Shown here: positions 18,350 to 26,982 of the stretch, one piece after another
Layout: each line of letters opens with the position of its first letter
How positions within the stretch are numbered: position 1 is the first letter of the stretch
NCBI GenBank assembly: GCA_000149225.2
Contig: CM000693.1
Location: forward strand, 186,001-250,000
Reading direction: 5' to 3'
Origin: Lachancea kluyveri NRRL Y-12651
Taxonomy: Eukaryota; Ascomycota; Saccharomycetes; Saccharomycetales; Saccharomycetaceae
Length of the DNA stretch: 64,000 nt
Made by a program: the position numbers and the translations under genes
Notes under the pieces: model-generated
Told to the model about the DNA's origin: nothing
The model's database searches: none
Seen by the model: only the letters and a program-made list of their open reading frames with translations

Positions 18350-20041
18350 ATGGGACAAACAGCTTCTTCTGGTACTGGAACAACAGGCAATGTATTACAG
18401 TTTGAATCTCAACATGATTTATTAGGTTATTTTGCTGCAAGAGCGACTAAACAGTTTACTACTCCAGAGTTGGTGGCGTTTAAAAGTAACTTGAAAGGTA
18501 AAGATCAAAATGATAAAGTCAGCGTTGAAGAGATGCTACAGCTGCTAAAAATTCCTCTGGGTAACGAGCTCCTTGCTGACTTGTTGCACAATTGCATCAA
18601 AACACTTTCGAACTTTCCGCTTATAAGGGAGTCGTACGATGACATAACAGTCGCTGGGCTGCTCAAGAGTTGTATCTTATTGAGCCATGATAGGTGCATC
18701 AAATATGTTGGGTTCAAGAACTACGACCAATTGAAACTCATTTACATTGCTTTGGCTTTAAGAAAAACGGTAAAGGAGTTGCCATCTTCTCCGGATCCTG
18801 CTAAACCTTGGGATGCGAAATCGATAATTAGAAATTACAATTCGGTAGACATCGACGATCTGTACGTCCCAGCAGACTCGATGTTGCAGCTGCTTACATT
18901 ATCGCTAGTGTTGTCAAGACATTGTACGGTAAACAATGCCAAAATCCGAGAGTCAGTATTTCAGCATTGGGATGATTACAAAGCAAATGCTATGAATTTA
19001 CTAAGAACGATGAATCCAGATATTGTCAACACGCAAGATACGGTACAGTGTGTCATATCCTTTGAACAGTTTTCGAATGCAATTGCTGCTGTTTTTCCTC
19101 AGGTTTTAAAACCACTTGAAATTTTAGTGGAGCACATGCTTTATTTAGACCGTGATCTAACAGATGAGCTGAATTCAACATCAATGCCAAGTACTTCAAA
19201 GCTTGTTACAGAGCCTTTGCTTGCTCAGCTGTCGACTATGTTACCAAAGGAACTTGTATATTCCAAGTTACGGAAACTTTACGTTGGAAGGGAAAGCGGT
19301 TTTTCTATGCGTTCCTTTCAATCCAAAGCTTTCAAATGGATGGCACCATCCATTCTATTGATAGGAGGTATGCGAATCACTGATGATCAAGAATATGCAA
19401 CTACCAAAAACCCTCGCTACAAAAAATTTCTAGAAGAGTATCCTCGGTTGAAGGACAAGGATCAACATATCATCGATCCTTGTTCGTTGAATAGGCGCAA
19501 ACTACTATTTGCCGTGTATGTTAATGAACCTTGGAAAGTTACCAACAAAGAGCTATTTGGGGATTTAAAGACCACCGTCGTTCAATTGTCACCTAAACAG
19601 GAGTTATTTAAAGCTGTAAGGACTGGCAATGTTTACTTCAACACTTTAGGAGGTGGTATTGGTGTTGGTTGTGCACAACCTGTAATTAAACCTAATGGGA
19701 AGAAGTACTTCCCTGGTAACGTATCATTGACCATAGATTCATCGCTTGAGTTTGCGTCATTTCGGCATGTTGGGTATGGTGGAGCCATATCACCGGGTAC
19801 TTTGATGACCAAGTTAGAAGAAGAGAAGACCACTTTTGAATATAAATTCATTGTTCAGGATGTGGAGGTATGGGGGTGTGGCGGTGAGAAGGAGCTGCAA
19901 GAGCAGATTAAGCAGTGGGAATGGGAGGAGGCTGAAGCAAAAAGAAGACAACGTATCAATTTGCAGAGTATTGGAGAAGATCGTGCTTTATTGGAAATGG
20001 CTGGCCTAGTGGGTCAACATCAAAGTGGTGGTTCCATGTAA
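18350..20041 (+). CDS. RTC5: Rtc5, TLDc-domain V-ATPase assembly factor
   Basis: 563 residues (S. cerevisiae 567). Rtc5 is a vacuole-associated TLDc protein reported to promote V-ATPase disassembly in yeast. Seen: MGQTASS, an N-myristoylation consensus with Gly2; an all-helical middle; and the TLDc domain over roughly 290-520, with GGGIGVG and VEVWGCGGEKEL near its end. The C-terminal tail ALLEMAGLVGQHQ and the final GGSM are nearly identical to S. cerevisiae as remembered. RIO1 follows convergently, as YOR118W/YOR119C. The ATG at 18350 is preferred because it preserves the myristoylation site. Confidence 0.95.
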   Translation: MGQTASSGTGTTGNVLQFESQHDLLGYFAARATKQFTTPELVAFKSNLKGKDQNDKVSVEEMLQLLKIPLGNELLADLLHNCIKTLSNFPLIRESYDDITVAGLLKSCILLSHDRCIKYVGFKNYDQLKLIYIALALRKTVKELPSSPDPAKPWDAKSIIRNYNSVDIDDLYVPADSMLQLLTLSLVLSRHCTVNNAKIRESVFQHWDDYKANAMNLLRTMNPDIVNTQDTVQCVISFEQFSNAIAAVFPQVLKPLEILVEHMLYLDRDLTDELNSTSMPSTSKLVTEPLLAQLSTMLPKELVYSKLRKLYVGRESGFSMRSFQSKAFKWMAPSILLIGGMRITDDQEYATTKNPRYKKFLEEYPRLKDKDQHIIDPCSLNRRKLLFAVYVNEPWKVTNKELFGDLKTTVVQLSPKQELFKAVRTGNVYFNTLGGGIGVGCAQPVIKPNGKKYFPGNVSLTIDSSLEFASFRHVGYGGAISPGTLMTKLEEEKTTFEYKFIVQDVEVWGCGGEKELQEQIKQWEWEEAEAKRRQRINLQSIGEDRALLEMAGLVGQHQSGGSM

Positions 20042-20110
20042 GTGGCCATAGGGTTACGGGTTGCAAATTGTGTACTAAAATACAAACGTACAGCTTTATA
20101 ATTATTACAC

Positions 20111-21613
20111 CTATTTCTTAGACTTGGTCTTATTCACCAATTTCTTTTTAATATGCTTCTTGACCTTGGTTTTTCTTTTCTCTCTCTTGGCTTCTTTAGT
20201 TTCCTGCTTGCGCAAACGTTTGGCATCCTTATCTTCATATTTCTTGCCCTTTGGATCCTTCAAGTTTTTACGGTCATCGTCGTATTCCTCATCATCATCT
20301 TCTTCGCTATCATCTTCTTCGCCATTGTCCAGTTGCTCGCTGCCGCATTCGCTACCACCGTCTGATTCCAAATCCTCGCCATCCAGGTCAGGAAACTCAT
20401 CTTCGCTATCTTCATCACTAGAATCTATTTCAAACTGTTCGCTAGCATTGAAATTCGTGGCATTTTTTTTGTTATCATGGGCAATCAAACTTTTCAGTAA
20501 GTCAAACTTACCATCTGTAAACCTGTCAAAATCTCTTTCTTCTAAACCATTTAAGTTTCTCACCAAATGCAGGGATCTAAACACCTCATCTTCTGCTTCG
20601 TCCTCAGCGGTTGATTTCAACGGTAGGTTTTTGGAAACGTAGTCTCTTAGATCTTGATCGTTGTGGTAATCGCCCTGGAATTTATCCAATGTCTCTGAAA
20701 TGATAAACTGGAATATAACACGCTCGGGAAAGATATCAATACCAGTTTTTTCAAAATAAGAGTTGATGTTTTTGATGTCCATTCTTAAAAAATCCAAACT
20801 CATTGGATGTTCAGGCTGAACACTTTGAGAAACATCAATCATGTATAACCTGTCATGGTGAACAATGGTGTTGTACTCACTCAGGTCCGCGTGCACAAGT
20901 TGGCACACTTGGTAAAGAAGCCTCATATAAGCAACCATTGTGTGATAGTAGTACTTGATCTCTTCTCTGTCCTTGTAAGGGTGGTCTTTTAAACGTGGAG
21001 ACGCAAAGCCGTTACCGCGGTTTAGAAATTCCATAACCAAAACGTTGGACCTGACTTCAATAGGTTGTGGGCATGGGATAACGCCACTTTGATGTATCCT
21101 TTTCAAGTTACGAAACTCTTTTTCGGCCCAGATCTTTATCATTTTACGAGGATTATGCTGTGATCTAGAATTTCTGAAACGGAACTCACCGTCGACATAA
21201 CGCTCACGATCCTTAAAGACTAAAATAGAAGTCTTGTAAATTTTTACGGCGTATTCTCTCTTCACTAGCTCATCCTTTGAATCCTTCTCAGCTTCTTCAC
21301 TTGGCTGGTTGGCATTGCCAGCAAAGGCGTGGTACACATTGGCTTCTTTACCAGTACTCAAGCAACCATTTAAATCAGAAAGGACCCCTCTACTTACCAA
21401 CCCTCTTAAAAACCTCATTGTACGAGGATCCAAAACGTTTTCGACCGTCGCTCTATTGGCTTTATCCTTGTTGGTTTTACCTCTAGTCAAGGATAATTCA
21501 TCAGTTTTAATCCTATGGCTATACTTGTCCAGGATACGGGAATTCACATGGTCTCTATGTTCATCTGGTCCGTCTCTAAGATGTAACTTGCTAAAGCTGG
21601 CTTCAACAGACAT
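20111..21613 (-). CDS. RIO1: Rio1 atypical protein kinase
   Basis: 500 residues (S. cerevisiae 484). Rio1 is a RIO-family kinase/ATPase needed for the last cytoplasmic step of 20S to 18S rRNA maturation and release of factors from pre-40S particles. Seen: the P-loop STGKEANVYHA (86-96), the lysine in YAVKIYKTS, the catalytic loop LVHADLSEYN (about 240-250), the metal-binding MIDVSQSV, and a C-terminal acidic region (about 400-450) ending in a very basic KKKLVNKTKSKK tail, likely a nucleolar targeting or RNA-binding element. Exact PAC and RRPE motifs lie upstream. Confidence 0.97.
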   Translation of the reverse strand: MSVEASFSKLHLRDGPDEHRDHVNSRILDKYSHRIKTDELSLTRGKTNKDKANRATVENVLDPRTMRFLRGLVSRGVLSDLNGCLSTGKEANVYHAFAGNANQPSEEAEKDSKDELVKREYAVKIYKTSILVFKDRERYVDGEFRFRNSRSQHNPRKMIKIWAEKEFRNLKRIHQSGVIPCPQPIEVRSNVLVMEFLNRGNGFASPRLKDHPYKDREEIKYYYHTMVAYMRLLYQVCQLVHADLSEYNTIVHHDRLYMIDVSQSVQPEHPMSLDFLRMDIKNINSYFEKTGIDIFPERVIFQFIISETLDKFQGDYHNDQDLRDYVSKNLPLKSTAEDEAEDEVFRSLHLVRNLNGLEERDFDRFTDGKFDLLKSLIAHDNKKNATNFNASEQFEIDSSDEDSEDEFPDLDGEDLESDGGSECGSEQLDNGEEDDSEEDDDEEYDDDRKNLKDPKGKKYEDKDAKRLRKQETKEAKREKRKTKVKKHIKKKLVNKTKSKK

Positions 21614-21676
21614 GGTGTGGCTCTAATCTGATAGTTTTACGTCGAAATAAATAGTATTTACTAGTAAAAGTCTATT

Positions 21677-21700
21677 GCGATGAGCTCTGGAAATTTTTCA
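21677..21700 (-). promoter_or_regulatory. PAC and RRPE elements of the RIO1 promoter
   Basis: GCGATGAGCT (21677-21686) is an exact PAC element, and AAATTTTTCA (21691-21700) is the reverse complement of RRPE TGAAAAATTT. They lie 64-87 bp upstream of the RIO1 ATG, the typical arrangement for ribosome-biogenesis genes. Confidence 0.85.
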
Positions 21701-21814
21701 TATGTTTTTTTTTTTGTTTTTCTTTTTTCTTCATTTTTTTTCTCAGTGAAGAAGGAAACGCACAGATTTCGAAATCATCAATTGAAGGTTTGCAACGTCA
21801 GAAAGGGGAATAAG

Positions 21815-22585
21815 ATGACAAAAGCAGAGATGGTACACTTACCAAAGGTATGTTCGCAAATGTTCTTTTTTCTTTCTTTTATAAGCAGGTTTGCTTTTTA
21901 TTGCCACGTTGCTTGCTAACGTACTATTCAGAGCTTTTTAGGTTTTCTACCACTGTACATCGGCGTTGAACTGGGGCTGGGAATCTCCATTTTCAACAAG
22001 TTCAGCGGTTTCTACGGTATTCTGGCTTTGTTCACCGGTCATCCACTGGATTTTATGCAATGGTGCTTCTACTCGCTGTCAGTACTGACATTACTCGTGT
22101 ATCTATCAGGCCTCTGGCAGATTCGTAAACCCAATCCGTTGACTTATTCGTTAGTCTTGGTTGTGTTTACCATTGATACACTTTTAAACTGTTTTTTCAC
22201 CATATGGTTTAGTGCCCAATGGTTTTCTATAGAGGAGAACGATGACAACAAAGGAGCGGTCGGTACATCGAAGCTTCAAAGTGCAGGTCGTGCTTTAGGC
22301 CCAGCTAAAGAACTCAACAGACGTAACAACAGCCTGGCCTCTCAGAGTGCATCTCAAGGTTACGAATATACAATGACCATGCTTTTCACAGTGCTAACTC
22401 TAGCAGTTAGATTCTACTTCAACTTCATTCTAGCAGCCTTTGTTCAGCAAATGTTACGTCATCCAAAGTATATAGTAGACAAAGACGACGTTGAGCAAGA
22501 TTTGAAGAACAAGTCTCTATTTCGCCGGCTGTGTATTAAGAGTGAAAAGTGGTGCTACAACGCATGTCAGCGTGCCTTGGCCTAG
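21815..22585 (+). CDS. KEI1: Kei1, inositolphosphorylceramide synthase subunit (one intron)
   Basis: Exon 1 is 21815-21847, the intron 21848-21931 (84 nt) and exon 2 21932-22585. Splice signals seen: GTATGT donor, TGCTAAC branch point at 21914-21920 and CAG acceptor. The joined product reads LPK then SFLGFLPLY, as in S. cerevisiae Kei1, whose gene also has a 5' intron. It is 228 residues from the first ATG or 223 from the in-frame ATG at 21830 (S. cerevisiae 221); the second start aligns better. Kei1 is the Golgi regulatory subunit of IPC synthase with Aur1. Four hydrophobic segments are visible, and the C-terminal half has the conserved YEYTMT and RFYFNFILA. Divergent from RIO1 with a 201 bp gap. 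Confidence 0.94.
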
Positions 22586-22943
22586 AAACGCTTTTCCTAA
22601 CGAGTTGTGCGTTGTCTTTCATCTCTGTCCTTTGCTTTTTTTTTTTTGTCTTTATGTACTAGGATGCATCCCTATTTAGCATTAATCAGCAATTGTCTTG
22701 TTCCTACGATGTTTTGTTGGTAGATAGCAGCCAACGGTATACATAGGACGTCACATCTTCAAGTTTTGCAACTTTCAGGGTGGTGTCCGTTTACGTGGCT
22801 TGCGATTATCGTACTTTGGCCGTAGTCTCGCTTTTCGAGGATGCATATAAAAACAGGGGGGAGGGGGGATTGAATTCCCGGTACCTTTTCTTGGCATGTA
22901 GAAAACAAAAATCATATTGATTGCCAACAGATAGATTTAAACA
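22586..22943. promoter_or_regulatory. Promoter of the GCY1/YPR1 orthologue
   Basis: A TATA box (GCATATAAAA, 22843-22852) is followed by a G-rich run with two AGGGGGG blocks (22855-22867), each an AGGGG stress-response (Msn2/4) core, in the unusual position between TATA and ATG. No full Gal4 site (CGG-N11-CCG) is found. A poly-T tract near 22638-22647 belongs to the 3' flank of KEI1. Confidence 0.45.
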
Positions 22944-23882
22944 ATGTCAATCCAACTAAAAAATTCCTCTGCTACTGTCAAACTCAACACTGGTGCTATT
23001 ATTCCTCAATTGGGATTAGGTACCTGGAGATCTAGTGATGAAGAAGCTTACAACTCTGTGTTATCTGCTATCAAGTTAGGTTATAGGCACATCGATTCAG
23101 CAGCTATCTACGGCAATGAGGAGCCTGTTGGTAAAGCCATCAGAGACTCTGGAGTGCCAAGAAATGAACTGTTCGTCACCACCAAATTATGGGGTACGCA
23201 ACAGCGTAACCCTGAAAAGGCTTTGGACGCTTCTTTGAAGAGGTTGGGTTTGGATTATGTCGACTTATACTTGATCCACTGGCCTATCGCCTTCAAAACC
23301 GATAATATCAAAGATGACGACTATCTAACTGTTCCAACTGGAAAAGACGGTAAGGCCGACGTTGACGTCAAAGACTGGAACTTTGTCAAGACCTGGGAAC
23401 TGGTACAAGAATTGCCAGCTACCGGTAAGGCCAAGGCTGTAGGTGTCTCCAACTTTTCCGTTAACAATTTGAAGGAACTGTTGGCTTCCCCAGGTAATAA
23501 GCTGGTACCTGCTTGTAACCAGGTCGAATTACATCCATTGTTGCCACAAGATGAATTGATCGAGTTCAGCAAATCAAAAGGCATTGTCATTGAAGCTTAC
23601 TCTCCCTTGGGTTCCAATGGTTCTCCACTGTTGAAAGAGCCAGTTATCATTGAGGTTGCCAAAAAGTATGGTGTTGAACCAGCTCAAGTTTTGATCAACT
23701 GGGGTATTCAAAGAGGCTATGTTATCCTACCTAAATCTGTCAACCCAAAGAGAGTCGAATCTAACTTCAAAGTGTTCGATTTGTCAAAGGAAGACGTTGA
23801 TAGAATTCACAAAATCTCCAAGGAGCAAGGTGTTAAGAGATTTGTTCATCCAGACTGGCCTTCCTTCCCAATTTTTGAATGA
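22944..23882 (+). CDS. GCY1: NADPH-dependent aldo-keto reductase (single orthologue of GCY1 and YPR1)
   Basis: 312 residues, the length of S. cerevisiae Gcy1 and Ypr1, which arose in the genome duplication; here there is one gene. AKR3-type enzymes reduce aldehydes and ketones, and Gcy1 acts as glycerol dehydrogenase in micro-aerobic glycerol use. Seen: the catalytic tetrad D51, Y56, K81 and H112, the family signature GTWRS-like block at 26-30, VGVSNFS, and the NADP-binding LPKSVNP near the C-terminus. Codon choice is visibly biased to common yeast codons, suggesting high expression. It is flanked by KEI1 (IV tract) and XRS2 (IV tract), with RIO1 (XV tract) one gene away, so both parental contexts are present. 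Confidence 0.96.
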   Translation: MSIQLKNSSATVKLNTGAIIPQLGLGTWRSSDEEAYNSVLSAIKLGYRHIDSAAIYGNEEPVGKAIRDSGVPRNELFVTTKLWGTQQRNPEKALDASLKRLGLDYVDLYLIHWPIAFKTDNIKDDDYLTVPTGKDGKADVDVKDWNFVKTWELVQELPATGKAKAVGVSNFSVNNLKELLASPGNKLVPACNQVELHPLLPQDELIEFSKSKGIVIEAYSPLGSNGSPLLKEPVIIEVAKKYGVEPAQVLINWGIQRGYVILPKSVNPKRVESNFKVFDLSKEDVDRIHKISKEQGVKRFVHPDWPSFPIFE

Positions 23883-23969
23883 TTTGGTTTAGTAGAAGGT
23901 AAAATAGCTACACCTTTTTTAGAATTACATATTGCTAAATCTTATGTCTTTATGATTCACGTCCATTAC

Positions 23970-26474
23970 CTACCTTCTCGAACTAAACCTGAACCTAGGC
24001 TCATCGTCGTCATCGTCACTCGCTTCTGTGAAACGAGGGAGTCGAGAGGTATTTCCTCCTGATGACGGTTTATCGTTTACTCTTAATGGATTCGAAATAC
24101 TCCTCTCTGGTGCTTCTATCGAGTTGTCAGTAATATTCAAACTCTGGAAATCGTCCTCATCAGTGACAAACAGGCGATTTTCCGATCTAGAAGTCTCCTT
24201 CATTTCGATATCTCCGTTTGTCAGTGTATGTTCTTTCCTGGGACTTATAGACGGGTCTTTACTTTTCGTTCGCTTAAAGTTAAAGACTGGTCCTTCCTCA
24301 TCATCAGTAAAGTTCGACGTCTCGTCAATCCGTCTCGGTTGAGCTGGTATTGGACCCTCGTTAGCAGAGTGGTTCAAAAAGAATGTGTCGTCTATTTGTT
24401 CTTTTTCGTTGGGGTCAAATTTTTTCAAGGGAACGTATTCTCTGGTGATTAAAAAGGCGCTGTTCTTGACAATATTCTTTCCGTCTGAGTCAAAAGTTTC
24501 CCGTTGAGAACGTCTGGGCTGTACTTTAATGAATTTCTTGAAATTTTTGCGACCTTCCCAAAGGCAAGTATCGCTGCTTATGCAGTGCCCTCTCTCTGAG
24601 TTTTTGCGAATAAGATCCTTTTTTTCTACGATTGCCAAGTTGGATAAGCTGTTGATAGCGTTTTCTGTCAGCTCATTTTTGTCAATTTGAATAAGCGTAT
24701 TTTTCAAACGGCTCACTTCTCGAGACTTGGTATCCTGGATAGCTTCTACAAGAGCTGTGCTATGGTTATGTACTCCTTCATGGGTTAATAGTGTATTTGG
24801 TGGTATTCTGGTCTCATTAGATAAAGTACAATTGTCGACCTGTACAGGTATATGTCTTGGCCTATTAGCACTAGCAGTGTTGTTACTTTGTTCTAGCTGT
24901 CCTGGTCTTTCCGGGATTATTGAAATTTCGTTCATAGCATATGGCGGTACAGCTTCGGGCTCCTTCTGCTTTTTATCTTCCGACCCTGGCTTCTTGTTGG
25001 CACATTCATTACCGGTGGGTTTTTTTCCAATTTCCTTATTATGCTGTTCTGCCTGAGTTTTTTCCCTTATCATTAAGTTTTCTAAAGACTTCACAGGTTT
25101 CCTACGAGGCTTTTTCCTTGGTGGTTCAACATTTTGCTCATCTATAACATCATCTTTATCGACATCATGAAATCCTTCAGAATTGCCTTCAGTAACTCTA
25201 GTCATACCAAATTCTTGATTTTTCTGAATGCCTTCATTTTTGGCTTGGATATTACCACCAGCAAAAAAGTCCAAACTGTCCAAGGGTCGTACCTTTGACC
25301 TGTTTGTTCTTTTTCTTTTTACAGGAATCTTTTGTTCCATTATTTCGAAATCGTTCCTAGCCGTGCTATTTTCTAGTTGGCCTTTAAACGGAGCTGTTTC
25401 AGACACCTTATCTGGAACTGGTGTAATGAATTCATCAATTTTCAGAGGTAGTTTTGGCTCTTCTAAGTCCTTTTCGGATCGAAACGAGATCTTGGTAGGG
25501 ATTTTTTCCAAGAGTTGGCGTGGGTCCCTTTTCAAGACAGCATCGACAAGGTCATTGACGTCATGTAGCTTATAACCTAATGATTCCGCAGCAGCTTTCA
25601 ATTCCTCCAACTTTCTTGCATCTTCAGACATATCTATGTTGCTATTTTTGTCATTTGTTAAATTTGCTTCAGTAATATGTTTCAAAATAATTACATCCTT
25701 AGAGTGTGCTGCTTCCTGTATGAATTGTTCAAATTTTTCCATGTTCTCACAATATAGTAACTCACCACCAGCAACCTCGATAGTGTACTTAAAAAGGTTG
25801 TAAATAGATTTGCTAGCCACAATGATAGAGATGTTTTGAAATATACTGACACATGTTGTAAAATTGGGGAAAACCATATGTTTTTGAAGGAGATTCTTCC
25901 AGATACCATCGTAGTCTGTAGGTGTCATGTATAGATGGGATTGAAAATCCGAAAGAAAGCTCTCTCGAACAATGTCAATACCTTTGACTAGGGAGAACAA
26001 GCAGTTACTGTACGTGTCCTGATTCTGTTTGATTATTTGCAGATTTGTCCTAGTTGACATTGTTGTCGTGACACTAATTCCATAGCTATTGAATTCCTGA
26101 CGCTTAAACATTGAGTTGTATAGTAAATCATGAGAGACTTTCCAAACCTGGTCTTGCCATTCTATGGTGGCTATTATTGGCTTAATACCCAGCTCTAATC
26201 TCAATTGACCTTTTGGGTGGAAATTCAAAGATTGATCCACCATCAGGACCTCCGCATTCAAAGTCGTTAGCTTTCCAGTATTTAGTAGGTTTAGTTCATT
26301 CTCTTTATTGACCTTCAACTGAATATGTTTTCTTGATATACTTTTGTCGTTCTTAATATGTAAGGGACTTTTGGTGGAGCGGCCGATATCGTAAATTAGA
26401 CCTTGTTTTAAGCAGCAAGATATGCTGCACCAATTCCCATCCTCAGTGTCATAACGATATCTCAGTATCCACAT
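23970..26474 (-). CDS. XRS2: Xrs2 (Nbs1), MRX complex subunit
   Basis: 834 residues (S. cerevisiae 854). Xrs2 is the non-catalytic subunit of Mre11-Rad50-Xrs2, which processes double-strand breaks, and it recruits Tel1. Seen: an N-terminal FHA domain (about 1-95) with GRSTKS and SISRKHIQL, which binds phosphothreonine partners such as Sae2 and Lif1; a BRCT-like region (about 110-290); a long low-complexity charged middle with Mre11-binding potential around EEGPVFNFKRTKSKDPS; and the C-terminal acidic-aromatic tail SDDDDDEPRFRFSSRR, the Tel1-binding signature. Convergent with the aldo-keto reductase, as in S. cerevisiae. Confidence 0.95.
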   Translation of the reverse strand: MWILRYRYDTEDGNWCSISCCLKQGLIYDIGRSTKSPLHIKNDKSISRKHIQLKVNKENELNLLNTGKLTTLNAEVLMVDQSLNFHPKGQLRLELGIKPIIATIEWQDQVWKVSHDLLYNSMFKRQEFNSYGISVTTTMSTRTNLQIIKQNQDTYSNCLFSLVKGIDIVRESFLSDFQSHLYMTPTDYDGIWKNLLQKHMVFPNFTTCVSIFQNISIIVASKSIYNLFKYTIEVAGGELLYCENMEKFEQFIQEAAHSKDVIILKHITEANLTNDKNSNIDMSEDARKLEELKAAAESLGYKLHDVNDLVDAVLKRDPRQLLEKIPTKISFRSEKDLEEPKLPLKIDEFITPVPDKVSETAPFKGQLENSTARNDFEIMEQKIPVKRKRTNRSKVRPLDSLDFFAGGNIQAKNEGIQKNQEFGMTRVTEGNSEGFHDVDKDDVIDEQNVEPPRKKPRRKPVKSLENLMIREKTQAEQHNKEIGKKPTGNECANKKPGSEDKKQKEPEAVPPYAMNEISIIPERPGQLEQSNNTASANRPRHIPVQVDNCTLSNETRIPPNTLLTHEGVHNHSTALVEAIQDTKSREVSRLKNTLIQIDKNELTENAINSLSNLAIVEKKDLIRKNSERGHCISSDTCLWEGRKNFKKFIKVQPRRSQRETFDSDGKNIVKNSAFLITREYVPLKKFDPNEKEQIDDTFFLNHSANEGPIPAQPRRIDETSNFTDDEEGPVFNFKRTKSKDPSISPRKEHTLTNGDIEMKETSRSENRLFVTDEDDFQSLNITDNSIEAPERSISNPLRVNDKPSSGGNTSRLPRFTEASDDDDDEPRFRFSSRR

Positions 26475-26982
26475 TAATGAACTCCTTCTTTAGCTCGTCT
26501 TCAAATCATTATTATTTTAGTGAATCTGGAACGGCTCATTGAAAAAATAGGATGGGCACTTTCGCGTGTTTGGCACGGGACCAAGATTGGTAAGAAAGTC
26601 AGTAATCTTAGCAAAGGTGCCATGCACATGGAATCTGTAAAAACAATTCCCCACATCCTTGGAGCTCAATAAGACTCTCGAATGGCCCAAAACATTTATA
26701 TAAAGCAAAGAAAGTGGGCTTTCTATCCTAGAATCTTAACTCATCTGTAGACTAGCTGCTAATGGTTTTCGAGTGACACTTTCCAGTTCCAAGTAGTACT
26801 ATAATTCTCGACCTCCTAACTATCTGCGGTGTTCTGTAAGGAATGCACAAGAAACGTTGAATACAGTTGTGGGTTATGATTTAGAATATATTTTAATTGT
26901 TAGAGAATTGTTATATAATAATCGATATGTACATATAATTATTTTTTTTTTTGATTTTTGTTTTTATTCTTTTCTTGGTGTC
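26475..26982. other. Intergenic between XRS2 and the Omp85-like gene
   Basis: 508 bp holding the XRS2 promoter and the 3' end of the Omp85-like gene. A 63-codon minus-strand frame at 26517-26708 lies in it but has no supporting feature. T-rich (26941-26951) and A/T-rich 3' signals are visible. Confidence 0.45.

Noticed and set aside
22736-22755. Gal4-type site upstream of the GCY1/YPR1 orthologue
   Set aside because: CGG is followed at the right spacing by CGT, not CCG; no full site was found.
26517-26708. 63-codon minus-strand frame upstream of XRS2
   Set aside because: No feature supports a protein, and it covers the XRS2 promoter.
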